From Aquimonas sp044344935 (GTDB lineage Bacteria > Pseudomonadota > Gammaproteobacteria > Xanthomonadales > Xanthomonadaceae), in contig JBIJCA010000122.1 in assembly GCA_044344935.1 (NCBI GenBank), positions 1-12,615 of the forward strand: a DNA stretch of 12,615 nt, read 5' to 3'. Shown here in pieces: positions 1-8,386 of this stretch. The notes beneath the pieces were generated by a model, which ran no database searches, had not been told where the DNA came from, and saw only the letters and a program-made list of their open reading frames with translations. Numbering within the stretch: the stretch's first letter is position 1; each line of letters starts with the position of its first letter. Both the position numbers and the translations under genes were made by a program.

Positions 1-107
1 CGGTGCGGTCATTCGGACACTCGCGCGTGGAGAGGTTCGAGGCGGCCAGTCAGCCGGAAATCGAATGCAATTCACATGCCGCGCTGGTCGGTTCATGCGT
101 CCTCGGC

Positions 108-113
108 TATAAG
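108..113 (+). promoter_or_regulatory. Candidate -10 element upstream of rng
   Basis: TATAAG lies 34 bases before the rng start and matches five of six bases of the sigma-70 -10 consensus. The hexamer 17 bases upstream (TGGTCG at 85-90) matches the -35 consensus at only three positions, so the assignment is weak. No recognisable coding region is seen in bases 1-147 in any frame. In particular, the maf gene often found before rng is not visible here, so a local promoter is plausible. Confidence 0.3.
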
Positions 114-147
114 TGCCGGGGTCTGAATCACGCCTGCGGCTCATCCC

Positions 148-1635
148 TTGTCTGAAGAGATCCTCATCAATGTCACCCCGCGCGAAACCCGGGTCGCGGT
201 GGTGGAGAACGGCATGCTGCAGGAGGTCCACATTGAACGTGCCTCCCGCCGCGGCTACGTGGGCAACATCTACAAAGGCAAGGTGATCCGGGTCATGCCG
301 GGGATGCAGGCCGCCTTCGTCGAGGTTGGCCTGCAGCGCGCGGCCTTTCTGCACGCCTCCGACATCCTGCGGCTGCCGACCGCCCTGCCTCTGCCTGCCG
401 ATGGCGAAGAGCTGCCGGCCCCCGCGCCGACCCCGCCGATTGCCGAACTCGTTCGCGAGGGTCAAGAAGTCGTGGTGCAGGTGGTCAAGGATCCCATCGG
501 CAGCAAGGGTGCGCGGCTGACCACCCAGCTGAGCATCCCCTCGCGCTATCTGGTACTGCTGCCCTACAGCCGCGTGCTGGGGGTCTCGGCGCGGATCGAG
601 GACGAAGCCGAGCGTGCACGCCTAAAGGCTGCGATGGTCGCGCTGTCCGAGCATTCAAGCCTGGGCTACATCGTGCGCACCAACGCTGACGGTCAGGCGC
701 CCGAGGCGCTGGCGCAGGATCTCGCCTATCTGGGGAAGCTGTGGGATGCGATCCAGGTCGGGTCGCAGCAGAGCAAGGTTGGCAGCTGCATCTATGAGGA
801 TCTTTCGCTGCCGCTGAGGGCCCTGCGCGATCTCCTGCACGACGAGGTGGAGAAAGTGCGCGTGGACTCACGCGAAACGTTCGAGCGCACCCAGCGTTTC
901 GCCAGCCAGTTCATGCCGGAGCTCGCAGCTCGCATCGAGCACTACCCGGGCGAGCGGCCGATCTTCGATCTGTACGGCGTCGAGGACGAAATCCAGCGCG
1001 CGATGCAGAAGCAGGTGCCGCTGAAGTCGGGCGGTCATCTGGTGATCGACCAGACCGAGGCGATGACCACGGTGGACGTCAACACCGGCGCCTTTCTCGG
1101 CAGCCGCAACCTCGAAGAAACCGTCTACCGCACCAATCTGGAGGCTGCCCAGGCGGTAGCCCGGCAGCTTCGCCTGCGCAATCTGGGCGGCATCATCATC
1201 ATCGACTTCATCGACATGAGCGATGCCGAGCACCGTCGTCAGGTGCTGCGCCAGCTCGAGAAGTCTCTGGCGCGTGACCACGCCAAGACCACGGTCTACG
1301 AGTTCTCCCCGCTGGGCCTGGTCGAGATGACCCGCAAGCGCACCATCGACAGCCTGGAGCGCCAGCTCTGCGAGCCCTGCACTGCCTGTGGCGGTCGTGG
1401 CACCGTCAAGACGACTGAGACCGTGACCTACGAGATCTTCCGCGAGATCACCCGCGCGGTACGCCAGTTCGATGCCCAGAAGCTGCTTGTGCTCGCCTCA
1501 CCCAAGGTGGTCGCGCGCATTCTCGATGAGGAATCCAGTGCCGTGGCCGAGCTGGAGGAATTCATCGGCAAGACGATCCGCTTCCAGCCGGATGAGAACT
1601 ACGCCCAGGAGCAGTACGACGTGGTTCTGCTGTGA
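148..1635 (+). CDS. rng: Ribonuclease G (RNase E/G family endoribonuclease)
   Basis: Single-strand-specific cytoplasmic endoribonuclease that matures the 5' end of 16S rRNA and takes part in mRNA decay. At 495 aa it matches the usual RNase G length (about 489 aa) and lacks the long C-terminal scaffold of RNase E. The start motif (ILINVTPRETRVAVVE) and the S1 RNA-binding region with VGNIYKG and PGMQAAFVEVG (about residues 38-130) are typical. The two metal-binding aspartates are D310 (TTVDVNTG) and D353 (IIIDFIDM), each offset by seven from E. coli RNase E D303 and D346. C411-T-A-C414 is the Zn-link pair, with the same offset. The start is TTG at 148: an in-frame TGA at 124-126 excludes anything longer, and the resulting N-terminus aligns with E. 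coli RNase G. No clear Shine-Dalgarno precedes it. Its stop overlaps the yhdP start, implying an rng-yhdP operon. Confidence 0.97.
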   Translation: MSEEILINVTPRETRVAVVENGMLQEVHIERASRRGYVGNIYKGKVIRVMPGMQAAFVEVGLQRAAFLHASDILRLPTALPLPADGEELPAPAPTPPIAELVREGQEVVVQVVKDPIGSKGARLTTQLSIPSRYLVLLPYSRVLGVSARIEDEAERARLKAAMVALSEHSSLGYIVRTNADGQAPEALAQDLAYLGKLWDAIQVGSQQSKVGSCIYEDLSLPLRALRDLLHDEVEKVRVDSRETFERTQRFASQFMPELAARIEHYPGERPIFDLYGVEDEIQRAMQKQVPLKSGGHLVIDQTEAMTTVDVNTGAFLGSRNLEETVYRTNLEAAQAVARQLRLRNLGGIIIIDFIDMSDAEHRRQVLRQLEKSLARDHAKTTVYEFSPLGLVEMTRKRTIDSLERQLCEPCTACGGRGTVKTTETVTYEIFREITRAVRQFDAQKLLVLASPKVVARILDEESSAVAELEEFIGKTIRFQPDENYAQEQYDVVLL

Positions 1636-4600
1636 GCCAGCCGCTGCGCCGGGCGTTTCGGCGCATCCGCCGATGGCTGGCGCTGTCGGCGGCGGTGCTG
1701 CTGATCCTCGCGGCCGTACTGGTCGCGCTGGCGCATCAGCTGCTGCCGGTGTTGGAGCAGCATCCTCGTGAAGTGGCTGCCTGGCTGGAACGCAGGATCG
1801 GGCAGCCGGTCAGCATCAGTGGAGTCAGCGCGCGCTGGAGCCGACGCGGTCCCGTGCTCGACCTCAGGGATCTGCGGATCGGGGGAACCGATGCCGCCGT
1901 CGACGGCCTCAACATCGGTTCGGCGCGGGTCCGCGTCAATGTCTACACGGGGCTGCTGCCGGGACAGCCGCTGCTCAGTCTCCGTGCCGACGGGCTGAAG
2001 CTGGAGCTGGCGCGCTCGCTGGAGGGCGAGTGGCAGGCGCGCGGCTTCTACGGTGGCAGTGGCCTTGATATCGAACAGGCGCTGGGGCAGATCGAGAGGA
2101 TCGGCGAAATCGAGCTCTACGATGCCGAGCTTGTCATCGAAGACCGCTATGCCGACTTCGACGTGCGGCTGGATCGCATCGATGCGCGCCTGCGCACGAT
2201 CGGTGGGACTTTCCGGTTCGCGCTGCGCGTGCATGCGGAAGACAGCCCGCCGCTGCGCCTGACCGGAACCCTGGACACCCGCCTGCAGAGCGGGCGCCTG
2301 CACCTCGGCGCGCGTGGGCTCGACTTGCCCTCGTGGCTGCAGGGCAGTCGATTTGGCGGGCTCGGTCTGGACTCCGGACGCGCCGATCTCGACCTGTGGT
2401 TGCGCGTTCTCGATGGTCGGATCGCCGAAGTCGACAGCCTGGCCTCGCTGCAGGCGCTGCGCATCCGCGCGGCCTCCAGCGCGGTCGATGCCCCTGCCGC
2501 CGAACTGCAGTCGCTGCAGGTGCAGGCCTGGGCGCAACGTGAGGGCGCGGGCTGGCGACTGAGTCTGCCCACCCTGGAGCTGCATTCGGATGACGCCCGG
2601 TCACTGTCGGGTCTGGATCTGCGCTGGCAGGACGATCGCCTCGCCCTGCGGCTGGACGCGATGGAGTTCGCGGCCTTCGCCGAACTGCTGCCGGCGCTCA
2701 CTCCGGTCGATCCGGAGCTCATGGCGTGGCTGCATGCCGCACATCCGCGCGGGCGCCTGCAGGCGCTCGAATTCGGGATGGACGGCGATGGCGGCTTCGA
2801 TCTTCAGGCCCGCCTTTCCGACCTCGGTCTGGATGCCGTCGGAGCGCGCCCGGGTTTCAGTGGACTCAGCGGCAGCGTGCGCGGTGCCGCCGGGGTGCTT
2901 GCGATCGACCTCGACGCGCCGGATTTCGCGTTCGATGCGCCCGAGAGCCTGCGCGCTCCGGTTCCTGCGGCGCTTTCGGGCAGCCTCACACTCTGGCGTG
3001 CCGAAGAGGGCCCGCGAATCGAGTTCAGCCCACTGCGTGTGCAGGGCCCGGACTTCGGTGCGACCGTCGAGGGTTCGGCCTGGCTGGATGCCCGTGGCCG
3101 CCGGCCCAGTCTCGATCTGCGTGCGCGCTTCGACCCGGGGCCGATCAGTGCTGCCCATCGGTTCTGGGTGCGCAACCGCATGCCGCCGCGCACCGTCGAG
3201 TGGCTGCAGCGCGCGCTGGTCGAGGGCGAGCTCGTGTCTGGCTTTGCGCTGATCCGCGGAGACCTCGACGATTGGCCGTTTCGCGAGCGCGAAGGCGTGC
3301 TCGACGCGCGCGCAGAAGTGCGTGACGTGGTGATGGACTATCTGCCGGGCTGGCCGATCGGCACGCGCATCCAAGGCTGGGCGCGTTTCCTCAACAACAG
3401 CCTCGACGGCGAGATTTCGGCGCGGGTGCTCGGCGTGCCGGTACGGCGGGCGGCCGGCGGCATCGCCGACTTCAAGGCCCCGGTCCTGCTGCTCGACCTT
3501 GAGGGTGGCGCCGAGTCCGGCCGGCTCTTGGCCCTGCTGCGCGAGACGCCGGTATGGCAGCGCTTCGGTACGCATCTGCGGGGGCTCAGCATCGGGGGGC
3601 ACGGCGAAGCGCGCGTGCGGATCGAGGCCCCGCTCAAGCGCGAGTTGGGTGAGCTGAAGCTGGAAGGACAGGTGGATCTGGCCGAGGCTGACCTCGTCGA
3701 CAGCCAATGGGGTCTGCGTTTCGGCGGCGCCAGTGGGCGCCTGCGTTTCGCTCGCGACGGATTCAGCGCGGATGCGCTCGGGGTTCGCTTCGACGGCCAG
3801 CCGGCCAGCCTCAGCCTGGCCGCGGGTCGCTTCTGCGGAGAACCGGGACACCAGTTCGAGGCCAGCCTTGCCGGCAGCTTGAGCGCAGAGTCGCTGATCG
3901 CTTTGCGAAGCGAACTGCACTGGCTGGAGCCGCACCTGGTCGGACAGTCCGCCTGGACTGTCGACTTCCACGTGCCGGTGGCGGTGCCGGGCTCGGCGAC
4001 GTCGTCAGGCGACTCTTCCGCACGCGTGGACGCAGGCGCACGGGCGCGGCCACAGCTGCGGGTGCGCTCCGACCTCGCCGGTACCGAGCTGCGCCTGCCC
4101 GCCCCCCTGCGCAAGGCGGCTGCGGATGCGCTGCCGCTGGACCTCAGGATTGATCTGCCAATGGCCGGCGGTGGCCTCGACCTGCGACTCGGACGCCTGC
4201 TGCGCCTGGTCGGCGAATCGGGTGAACGGCTGGATCAGTTTCGCGGCGTGGCGTCGTTTGGCGGTGAGCCCCCTTTCGATCTGCCGGAGAGCGGTCTCGC
4301 CGTACGCGGCAGCACCTCGGTCCTCGACGCTCCGGCCTGGATCGCGCTTGCGATGGGCCAGGTGAGCGAGGGCGTATCGCTGGACAGCATCGATCTTGTG
4401 GCGGGTCAGCTGCGCATAGGCGAACGCGGTCTGAGCGATCAGCGTCTGCGGTTCCGGGTGCGTGAGGATGCGGTGCGCGAAATCCTGCTGGATGGGGAAG
4501 CCGCGCAGGGACGCATCGAGTGGCCCAAGGACGCAACCGCGCCGGTGCTCGCCCGTTTCCAGCGGCTGCACTGGCCTGCTGGCCCCGAGGATGCGCCTGC

Positions 4601-5519
4601 CGATGCACCGCCGGCGCGGGTCAGCGAGCCGGACCCCACCGCGCTGCCGCCCATCGATCTGCAGGTCGACGATGCGATGTTCGGAAAGATGCAGCTCGGC
4701 CGACTTGTCCTGCTGACCCGTCGTGGACCGGACGGACAGCTGGTCGAGTCGCTCGAAACCCGCTCGCCCGATCTGGCCGTGGACATCCGTGGCGACTGGA
4801 GCCGCAGCCTGAGCGGCAGCGAAAGCCGCTTCACCCTCGGCTTCAGTGGTGACGACCTGGGCCGGATGCTGGGGGCGCTGGGGATCACTCCGCTGGTGCA
4901 GGGCGGCAAGACTCGCGCGGACATGGATCTGCGCTGGCAAGGTGGCCCGGCCAACTTCGCGTTCGCGCGTGCCGACGGACAGCTGCGGCTGTCGGTAGGC
5001 AAGGGCAGGGTGCCCGAGCTCGAGCCGGGCGCTGGTCGCTTCCTCGGTCTGCTCAGCCTGGCCGAGATCCCGCGCAGGTTGGCTTTGGACTTCAGCGACT
5101 TTTTCCGTTCTGGCCTCGCCTTCAACTCGATCGAGGGCAGCTTCCAGCTCGTCGACGGCGATGCCCTGACCGAGGATCTGCGGATCGAAGGACCGGCAGC
5201 GGAGATCACCCTGCGCGGTCGCACCGGCATGGCCAGCCGCGACTATGACCTGCAGGTGGAGGTACTGCCGCGCACCGGCAGCGTACTGCCGGCGATTGGC
5301 GCGATCACCGCGGGGCCGGCCGGTGCCGCGGTGGGCGCCGTGGCGCAGGCGGTGCTGCAGCAGCCGATGAAGCAGATGAACCGCACGCTGTACAGCGTCG
5401 AAGGCGGTTGGGACGAGCCGAAGATCGACGTGCTGGAGCGCGGCCCGGCGCGCGGCGCCGAAAGCACCCGCGATGAGCCGCTCTCGGCGGCGCCGCCCCT
5501 GCAGCGGCCGATCCGGTAA
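1632..5519 (+). CDS. yhdP: YhdP family AsmA-like envelope phospholipid transport protein
   Basis: A 1295-aa protein, close to E. coli YhdP (about 1266 aa). An Arg-rich N-terminus is followed by one membrane segment (about residues 15-38), so it is anchored in the inner membrane with the rest in the periplasm. The body is repetitive beta-strand sequence of the AsmA/TamB bridge type, with the family's N-terminal region at about 40-85 (LERRIGQPVSISGVSARW). The AsmA-like C-terminal region at about 1060-1270 carries FLGLLSLAEIPRRL, FNSIEGSF and PMKQMNRTLYSVEGGWDEP. E. coli YhdP, TamB and YdbH act redundantly to move phospholipids to the outer membrane. The start is GTG at 1632, overlapping the rng stop as GTGA, so translational coupling is likely. 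A Ser/Ala/Gly-rich linker lies near residues 780-808 and the C-terminus is a Pro/Arg-rich tail. Family membership is secure; the function here is inferred from E. coli. Confidence 0.95.
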   Translation: MSQPLRRAFRRIRRWLALSAAVLLILAAVLVALAHQLLPVLEQHPREVAAWLERRIGQPVSISGVSARWSRRGPVLDLRDLRIGGTDAAVDGLNIGSARVRVNVYTGLLPGQPLLSLRADGLKLELARSLEGEWQARGFYGGSGLDIEQALGQIERIGEIELYDAELVIEDRYADFDVRLDRIDARLRTIGGTFRFALRVHAEDSPPLRLTGTLDTRLQSGRLHLGARGLDLPSWLQGSRFGGLGLDSGRADLDLWLRVLDGRIAEVDSLASLQALRIRAASSAVDAPAAELQSLQVQAWAQREGAGWRLSLPTLELHSDDARSLSGLDLRWQDDRLALRLDAMEFAAFAELLPALTPVDPELMAWLHAAHPRGRLQALEFGMDGDGGFDLQARLSDLGLDAVGARPGFSGLSGSVRGAAGVLAIDLDAPDFAFDAPESLRAPVPAALSGSLTLWRAEEGPRIEFSPLRVQGPDFGATVEGSAWLDARGRRPSLDLRARFDPGPISAAHRFWVRNRMPPRTVEWLQRALVEGELVSGFALIRGDLDDWPFREREGVLDARAEVRDVVMDYLPGWPIGTRIQGWARFLNNSLDGEISARVLGVPVRRAAGGIADFKAPVLLLDLEGGAESGRLLALLRETPVWQRFGTHLRGLSIGGHGEARVRIEAPLKRELGELKLEGQVDLAEADLVDSQWGLRFGGASGRLRFARDGFSADALGVRFDGQPASLSLAAGRFCGEPGHQFEASLAGSLSAESLIALRSELHWLEPHLVGQSAWTVDFHVPVAVPGSATSSGDSSARVDAGARARPQLRVRSDLAGTELRLPAPLRKAAADALPLDLRIDLPMAGGGLDLRLGRLLRLVGESGERLDQFRGVASFGGEPPFDLPESGLAVRGSTSVLDAPAWIALAMGQVSEGVSLDSIDLVAGQLRIGERGLSDQRLRFRVREDAVREILLDGEAAQGRIEWPKDATAPVLARFQRLHWPAGPEDAPADAPPARVSEPDPTALPPIDLQVDDAMFGKMQLGRLVLLTRRGPDGQLVESLETRSPDLAVDIRGDWSRSLSGSESRFTLGFSGDDLGRMLGALGITPLVQGGKTRADMDLRWQGGPANFAFARADGQLRLSVGKGRVPELEPGAGRFLGLLSLAEIPRRLALDFSDFFRSGLAFNSIEGSFQLVDGDALTEDLRIEGPAAEITLRGRTGMASRDYDLQVEVLPRTGSVLPAIGAITAGPAGAAVGAVAQAVLQQPMKQMNRTLYSVEGGWDEPKIDVLERGPARGAESTRDEPLSAAPPLQRPIR

Positions 5520-5531
5520 ACGCAGGCGCAT

Positions 5532-5555
5532 CTCCCGGCGGAAGTAGCGCCGGAG
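5532..5555 (+). terminator. Possible weak terminator hairpin after yhdP
   Basis: An inverted repeat begins 13 bases after the yhdP stop. Eight base pairs (5532-5540 with 5548-5555, one bulged C at 5536) enclose a 7-base loop. The only T-run nearby is four bases at 5564-5567, which is too distant and short for a strong intrinsic terminator. yhdP and the next gene converge here. The rest of the 159-base gap (5520-5678) shows nothing else I recognise. Confidence 0.35.
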
Positions 5556-5678
5556 GTGATGGCTTTTCGCGGGGCCGGCCGTGCTTTCAGGCGCGGCGCT
5601 CGGAGGCATCGACGAATGCGCTTCGGCCCCCGTTCCGCGCTGGACACGATGTGGGCGTCGAGGCCAGGCCTTGCCGGT

Positions 5679-6674
5679 TCAGGTCTCTGGGAGCGCTGAT
5701 GCGCGCAGCAGGCGTCCGTTCGGCCCGATCAGGATGAGTGCGCCCTGATCGTCGATGTCGAAGCGAACCGTGGCAGACAGCGCGTCCAGCAGGCGACGCT
5801 CCTCGCCTGCGGCGGGCTCCGGGCAGGCAGCCTGCGACGACGGAGGCAAGCGCAGCTCCAGGCCCTCGCCGTCGAGTGTGAAGCTGCCGACATACCGGTG
5901 GCAGGGGCCTTCCATCCGCAGTTGCGACCCTTGCTCGAAGCGCAGGGTCGCTTGGACGTGGCCGGGCAGGGTCTGTTCCAACCGCCATGGCTGGGCGATG
6001 AGCAGCTGCATCGGCTCGCCTCCGCAGCCTCGCAGCTGACGATCGGGCAGTTCGATCGTCACGGTCTGCGGATGCGGCAGGCCGCTCATCGCGTCTCGGC
6101 ACACGCTGTCGCGCAGGCGGATCTCAAGTGTGGCCTCGGGCGCGGCGGCGGAAATCACCGTGTTCGCGCCCTGGCTGCCCAGCGTGCGCAGCTCGAACGC
6201 GATCGGCTGCGCAAGGCCCGGGCGCATCAGCTGCCCGCGATCGCCTTCGATGCGCAGCCACCAGTGGGGCTCCTGTCCCTTCGCCGAGAACGCCTCCGAC
6301 GCCGGGCTGCATTCCTGCCAGGCCTTGCCGTTCGCGCTGAACGCCAGTTGCTCAGGCCCTTTCGACCACAGGCTCGGACCGTCGTCGCGGCTTGCCCGGT
6401 CCGGGTGTGCGTAGCGGGTGCCGGACGCGGCAGGCACGCGCTGCAGAACATGCTCACCGCCGTCCAGCTGCAGGTAGGCGCGCTCGCCTGCGAAAGTCAC
6501 CTCGATGGGCTCGTCGCAGTTCCAGCGTGAGTGCTTCTGCGTGCTGGCCACGCTGTCGTCCGCTGTCTCCGGTGGCTTCACCGGGGACGCGCAGCCGCTG
6601 GCACTCAACAGGAGCGATACGGCCAAGGCTGACAGCGCGCATCGCATGATCGGAATCGATGTCTGCAAGGGCAT
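5679..6674 (-). CDS. Envelope lipoprotein with MliC, COG3650-like and META-like domains
   Basis: A 331-aa predicted lipoprotein. The signal peptide ends in SASGC, with C28 the likely lipidated residue and Ala at +2, so outer-membrane sorting is expected. Residues about 51-122 match MliC, the C-type lysozyme inhibitor: C53 and C122 could pair, and ASGTRY (S84) and LWSKG (K105) correspond to the Ser and Lys that reach the lysozyme active site in characterised MliC proteins. Residues about 127-220 resemble the COG3650 domain (FSAKGQEPHWWL; C192 in CRDAMSG; C217 in GCGG). Residues about 228-325 resemble a META/HslJ domain (W230, GPCHRYVGSF, C258 and C284). The chosen ATG is at 6674, with GGAGA about 11 bases upstream. 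ATG at 6647 would give a shorter, cleaner signal peptide, and a longer frame to 6818 has an un-signal-like N-terminus. It may be co-transcribed with the HDOD gene 170 bases upstream. Domain calls come from motif recognition only. Confidence 0.85.
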   Translation of the reverse strand: MPLQTSIPIMRCALSALAVSLLLSASGCASPVKPPETADDSVASTQKHSRWNCDEPIEVTFAGERAYLQLDGGEHVLQRVPAASGTRYAHPDRASRDDGPSLWSKGPEQLAFSANGKAWQECSPASEAFSAKGQEPHWWLRIEGDRGQLMRPGLAQPIAFELRTLGSQGANTVISAAAPEATLEIRLRDSVCRDAMSGLPHPQTVTIELPDRQLRGCGGEPMQLLIAQPWRLEQTLPGHVQATLRFEQGSQLRMEGPCHRYVGSFTLDGEGLELRLPPSSQAACPEPAAGEERRLLDALSATVRFDIDDQGALILIGPNGRLLRASALPET

Positions 6675-6844
6675 AGTGGGCGTGGTCTCCGGCGATTTCG
6701 GGGCCGTTCCCGACCGCAATCCTCGGGAGCGCGTGCATTCTCGGGAAGGCGGCGGAGCCCCCGCAGCGGCTCGCTTCCCCACCAGCCCGCAGGATACAGC
6801 CGCGGCCGGTGCACGCATGATTCGCAGACCTATCGAAGCGACTC

Positions 6845-8206
6845 CTACTGCCGGGTGACCTCGAGCGCCCAGGCCAAGGCCTGCACGTGGGCGGCATTGG
6901 CCGCTTCCGCCACCACGCCGCAGCGTTCGGCGGCCGCCATCACGGCGCCGGCGTCGTTGCCCTCGCAGGCGATCGCCAGCGCCAGCAGGTGAGCCATTTC
7001 GCCCTCGCCCCGCGCCACCGCGGCTTCGATCTCGGGCGATGCGGCCAGCTGGGTCAGAGCCACCTGCATCGGCACCTGCAGCACCGCGTCCACCAGCGAC
7101 AGCAGGCCAACCAGGAACAGCGCATCGCGCGCCTCGGTCGGGCGCCCCTCACCCAGAATCTCCAGCATGCGTGCGCGCACCAGGGCGGACTCCAGCAGCG
7201 CCGATGACGCCGGGTTGCGGCTGTCCGCGCCATACAGCAGCAGGGTCAGCCAGCGGTAGAGCTTCTCGCGCCCCAGCTGCATGAGCGCACGCTCGATGCT
7301 GGTGATCTCCTCGCGCAGTCCGATCGACGCCGAGTTGATATAGCGGATCAGACGAAGCGACAGCGCGGGATCGCGCTTCAGCACTTCGGCGATCTCGCGC
7401 GTGTCGACATCGCGACGCAGCCGCGACAGCAGATCCGCGATGCGCGCCGAGTTCGGCCCGAGGGTGTTGTTGCTCCAGTCTTCCCGACGCGTGACGAAAG
7501 GGCCCGGGAACAGCTCGGCGCCCAGGTTGAAGCAGAGCTTGAACTCGTCGTGGCTGGGCAGTTCGCGGGCGAGCCACTGGCGCCTGTGATCCGCCCGCGA
7601 AAGCGCTTCGGTGAAGTCGCGCAGCCGCTTCGGGTCGGCCTGATCGGCGCGCACGATGACGAAATCCGCCTCGGCCAGCAGGTAGGCGCCGGGGGCTTCC
7701 TGCGACATCGCATTGACCGCAAAGCGGTAGCCGCGCGCGCGCAGAGCCCGCACCTGTTCGATCACCTGTGCAGGGGTCGGCCCATCGGGATCGGGCAGGG
7801 CGACCAGGGCCATCACCGCATTCTCCGGCGGCAGCAGGGTCAGCGCCTCGTGGTCAAGAAACGAGTCCGGCACTTCGAAGAAGGCGAGGCGGTGGCCCAG
7901 CAGTCGGCCGACATCGATCTTGATCAGATTGCGCACCAGCACTTCGGCGTAGACGTGGTGGATGCGCCGGCTGCGGCTGGCCAGCCGCGCGCGCGTCGCC
8001 TGGTGCAGCAGGAAGTGGTAGCCGGCCACGCGTTGATCGCGGCCGAGAATGGTCTCGCGGCAGACGAAGCCCTCGCCGGCGCTGTCGGGTGCGGTCTGGC
8101 CTCGCTCGGGCCGGATCGGAGCCTGCCGGTTCAAGGCCGCGAAATCGCGATCGCCCGCCGACTTCCGGGGCGCGCCGCCAAACAGTCGCTTGATGAATTC
8201 GAACAT
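6845..8206 (-). CDS. HDOD domain protein with degenerate EAL-like N-terminal region (YuxH/COG3434 type)
   Basis: A 453-aa protein. Residues about 47-245 follow the layout of an EAL phosphodiesterase fold, but the catalytic signatures are gone. The segment normally carrying the EAL glutamate reads GYHFLLH (62-68), and the usual DDF metal-ligand motif reads NAM (165-167). c-di-GMP hydrolysis is therefore not expected. Residues about 250-445 form an HDOD domain (EVLKRDPALSLRLIRYINSAS at 274-294 without HD metal ligands, then GREKLYRWL). Such EAL-HDOD proteins are thought to be signalling adaptors, often linked to motility or c-di-GMP pathways. The N-terminal MFEFIKRLFGG could form a short amphipathic helix that touches membrane. 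The start ATG at 8206 has GGAG 12 bases upstream, a long spacing. It is divergent from the acetyltransferase gene. The family call is firm; the partner and pathway are unknown. Confidence 0.9.
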   Translation of the reverse strand: MFEFIKRLFGGAPRKSAGDRDFAALNRQAPIRPERGQTAPDSAGEGFVCRETILGRDQRVAGYHFLLHQATRARLASRSRRIHHVYAEVLVRNLIKIDVGRLLGHRLAFFEVPDSFLDHEALTLLPPENAVMALVALPDPDGPTPAQVIEQVRALRARGYRFAVNAMSQEAPGAYLLAEADFVIVRADQADPKRLRDFTEALSRADHRRQWLARELPSHDEFKLCFNLGAELFPGPFVTRREDWSNNTLGPNSARIADLLSRLRRDVDTREIAEVLKRDPALSLRLIRYINSASIGLREEITSIERALMQLGREKLYRWLTLLLYGADSRNPASSALLESALVRARMLEILGEGRPTEARDALFLVGLLSLVDAVLQVPMQVALTQLAASPEIEAAVARGEGEMAHLLALAIACEGNDAGAVMAAAERCGVVAEAANAAHVQALAWALEVTRQ

Positions 8207-8255
8207 GCCGTGCAGGTGCTCCGCGCGTTTGGGGCCGGTGGCTCTGCGAGCCCAA

Positions 8256-8282
8256 GGCGCCCGGTTGGAAACGGCCGGCGCC
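8256..8282. repeat. Inverted repeat between divergent genes
   Basis: GGCGCC at 8256-8261 recurs at 8277-8282. Because the sequence is self-complementary, the two copies can form a 6-bp stem with a 15-base loop. It sits in the 180-base spacer between the divergent HDOD and acetyltransferase genes. It could be an operator or 5'-UTR hairpin, but such GC-rich repeats arise easily by chance here. I see no convincing promoter hexamers in this spacer. Confidence 0.3.
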
Positions 8283-8386
8283 TACGCCCGACCTGTCAGC
8301 CTGCGCGCGCGAATCGCACCCGCGCACGCCGGGAGCAGGCATGCAAGGCCCGCGCCCACGCTTGCAACCTGCGCCAGAGCGCACGC

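Noticed and set aside
1..147. Possible tail of an upstream maf gene
   Set aside because: None of the three + frames gives Maf-like residues, and the frame shared with rng is closed by TGA at 124-126.
2601..3971. A 456-codon open frame on the - strand inside yhdP
   Set aside because: Same shadow effect. No recognisable motif and no ribosome binding site with gene-like composition.
4005..5609. A 534-codon open frame on the - strand inside yhdP
   Set aside because: Antisense shadow of yhdP created by G/C-biased third positions, with His/Arg/Gln-rich, low-complexity composition.
6675..6818. 48-residue N-terminal extension of the lipoprotein
   Set aside because: Arg/Pro/Ala-rich sequence upstream would bury the signal peptide. 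Internal ATGs at 6674 and 6647 lead directly into the lipobox.
7550..8386. N-terminal extension of the acetyltransferase reading frame
   Set aside because: This part is antisense to the HDOD gene and resembles no GNAT sequence. The family N-terminus begins at 8387 or 8399.
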